Shown: piece by piece, positions 13,281-13,381 of the stretch
Layout: the number at the start of each line of letters is the position of its first letter
Numbering within the stretch: the stretch's first letter is position 1
NCBI GenBank assembly: GCA_900321335.1
Contig: ONVR01000062.1
Coordinates: 1-13,381 of the forward strand
From: an uncultured Eubacteriales bacterium
Lineage (GTDB): Bacteria; Bacillota; Clostridia; Oscillospirales; Oscillospiraceae
Direction of reading: 5' to 3'
DNA length: 13,381 nt
Program-made: the position numbers and the translations under genes
Notes under the pieces: model-generated
The model's input: the letters and a program-made list of their open reading frames with translations, nothing else
What the model was told of the DNA's origin: nothing
The model's database searches: none

Positions 13281-13301
13281 ATAATATTGCATTGAAGGGA
13301 G

Positions 13302-13381
13302 GTGCCTGCGATCGCACAAAATCTCAAAATCAAAGCTGCAAGGGCAGAAAAGGACATGACGCAAAAGGCGCTTGCAGAGGC
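13302..13381 (+). CDS. XRE/Cro-type helix-turn-helix regulator (N-terminus only, cut by window edge)
   Basis: The frame reads ..IAQNLKIKAARAEKDMTQKALAEA to the edge, the first helix and start of the HTH of a small Cro/CI-like regulator. An in-frame TGA at 13293 limits the 5' end. The only usual start is GTG 13302, but the strong Shine-Dalgarno GGGAGGTG (13297-13304) overlaps it. The codon with good spacing (8 bases after GGAGG) is ATC at 13311, so either a rare AUC start is used or the Shine-Dalgarno acts oddly. The in-frame ATG at 13357 would cut off helix 1. Short regulators of this kind (about 65-75 residues) are common in Firmicutes and often regulate themselves. Targets are unknown. Confidence 0.75.
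   Translation, partial: MPAIAQNLKIKAARAEKDMTQKALAE

Noticed and set aside
12957..13301. Possible integration site of a mobile element at the tRNA cluster next to the XRE regulator
   Set aside because: No direct repeat of a tRNA 3' end, integrase or other mobile gene is visible in the window; sequence to the right would be needed.
1..13381. CRISPR arrays, insertion sequences, large tandem repeats
   Set aside because: I saw no regularly spaced repeats, transposase frames or terminal inverted repeats.

Overview
The window looks like chromosomal DNA from a moderately GC-rich member of the Firmicutes/Clostridia. I would guess the Oscillospiraceae/Ruminococcaceae, but no single sequence feature proves the family. 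The reasons are strong AGGAGG-type ribosome binding sites on nearly every gene, some GTG and TTG starts, low-GC promoter islands with textbook sigma-A boxes between GC-rich genes, and Firmicutes-style gene orders (tig-clpP-clpX-lon and rplS-lepB-rbgA-rnhB-yraN). Almost everything is core housekeeping. I found no transposon, CRISPR array, phage gene or defence system.

Layout. (1) Positions 1-3704, minus strand: a protein quality-control block of trigger factor (tig), ClpP, ClpX and the first 100 residues of Lon, driven by a clear promoter upstream of tig. A strong hairpin sits between clpX and lon. (2) 3810-4505, minus: a calcineurin-like metallophosphoesterase, divergent from (3) 4604-4780, plus: a 58-residue cysteine-rich DUF1540-type protein. 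(4) 4833-9292, minus: rplS (L19), its terminator, then lepB, rbgA, rnhB, yraN and thrC as a tight operon. This links ribosome assembly, protein export, RNA/DNA hybrid removal and threonine synthesis. A bidirectional terminator at 4794-4825 separates thrC from the DUF1540 gene. (5) 9505-10365, plus: a six-helix rhomboid/derlin-like membrane protein that lacks the rhomboid catalytic motifs and carries a C-terminal Cys/His zinc-binding module. (6) 10424-11857, minus: an NCS2/AzgA-type purine permease, convergent with the previous gene across a shared terminator. (7) 12023-13160: tRNA-Leu(UAA) on minus, a HAD-family phosphatase/phosphomutase on plus, then tRNA-Leu(CAG) and tRNA-Ala(CGC) on plus. 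(8) 13302 to the right edge: the start of an XRE/Cro-type helix-turn-helix regulator with a palindrome between its promoter and its start.

The most interesting items are the rplS leader, in which a long-range inverted repeat can pair away the ribosome binding site up to the base before the AUG; the apparently inactive rhomboid-like protein fused to a metal-binding tail; the uncertain, possibly AUC, start of the edge regulator together with its operator-like palindrome; and an inverted repeat inside the tig promoter spacer. I do not see a convincing new multi-gene system in this window.
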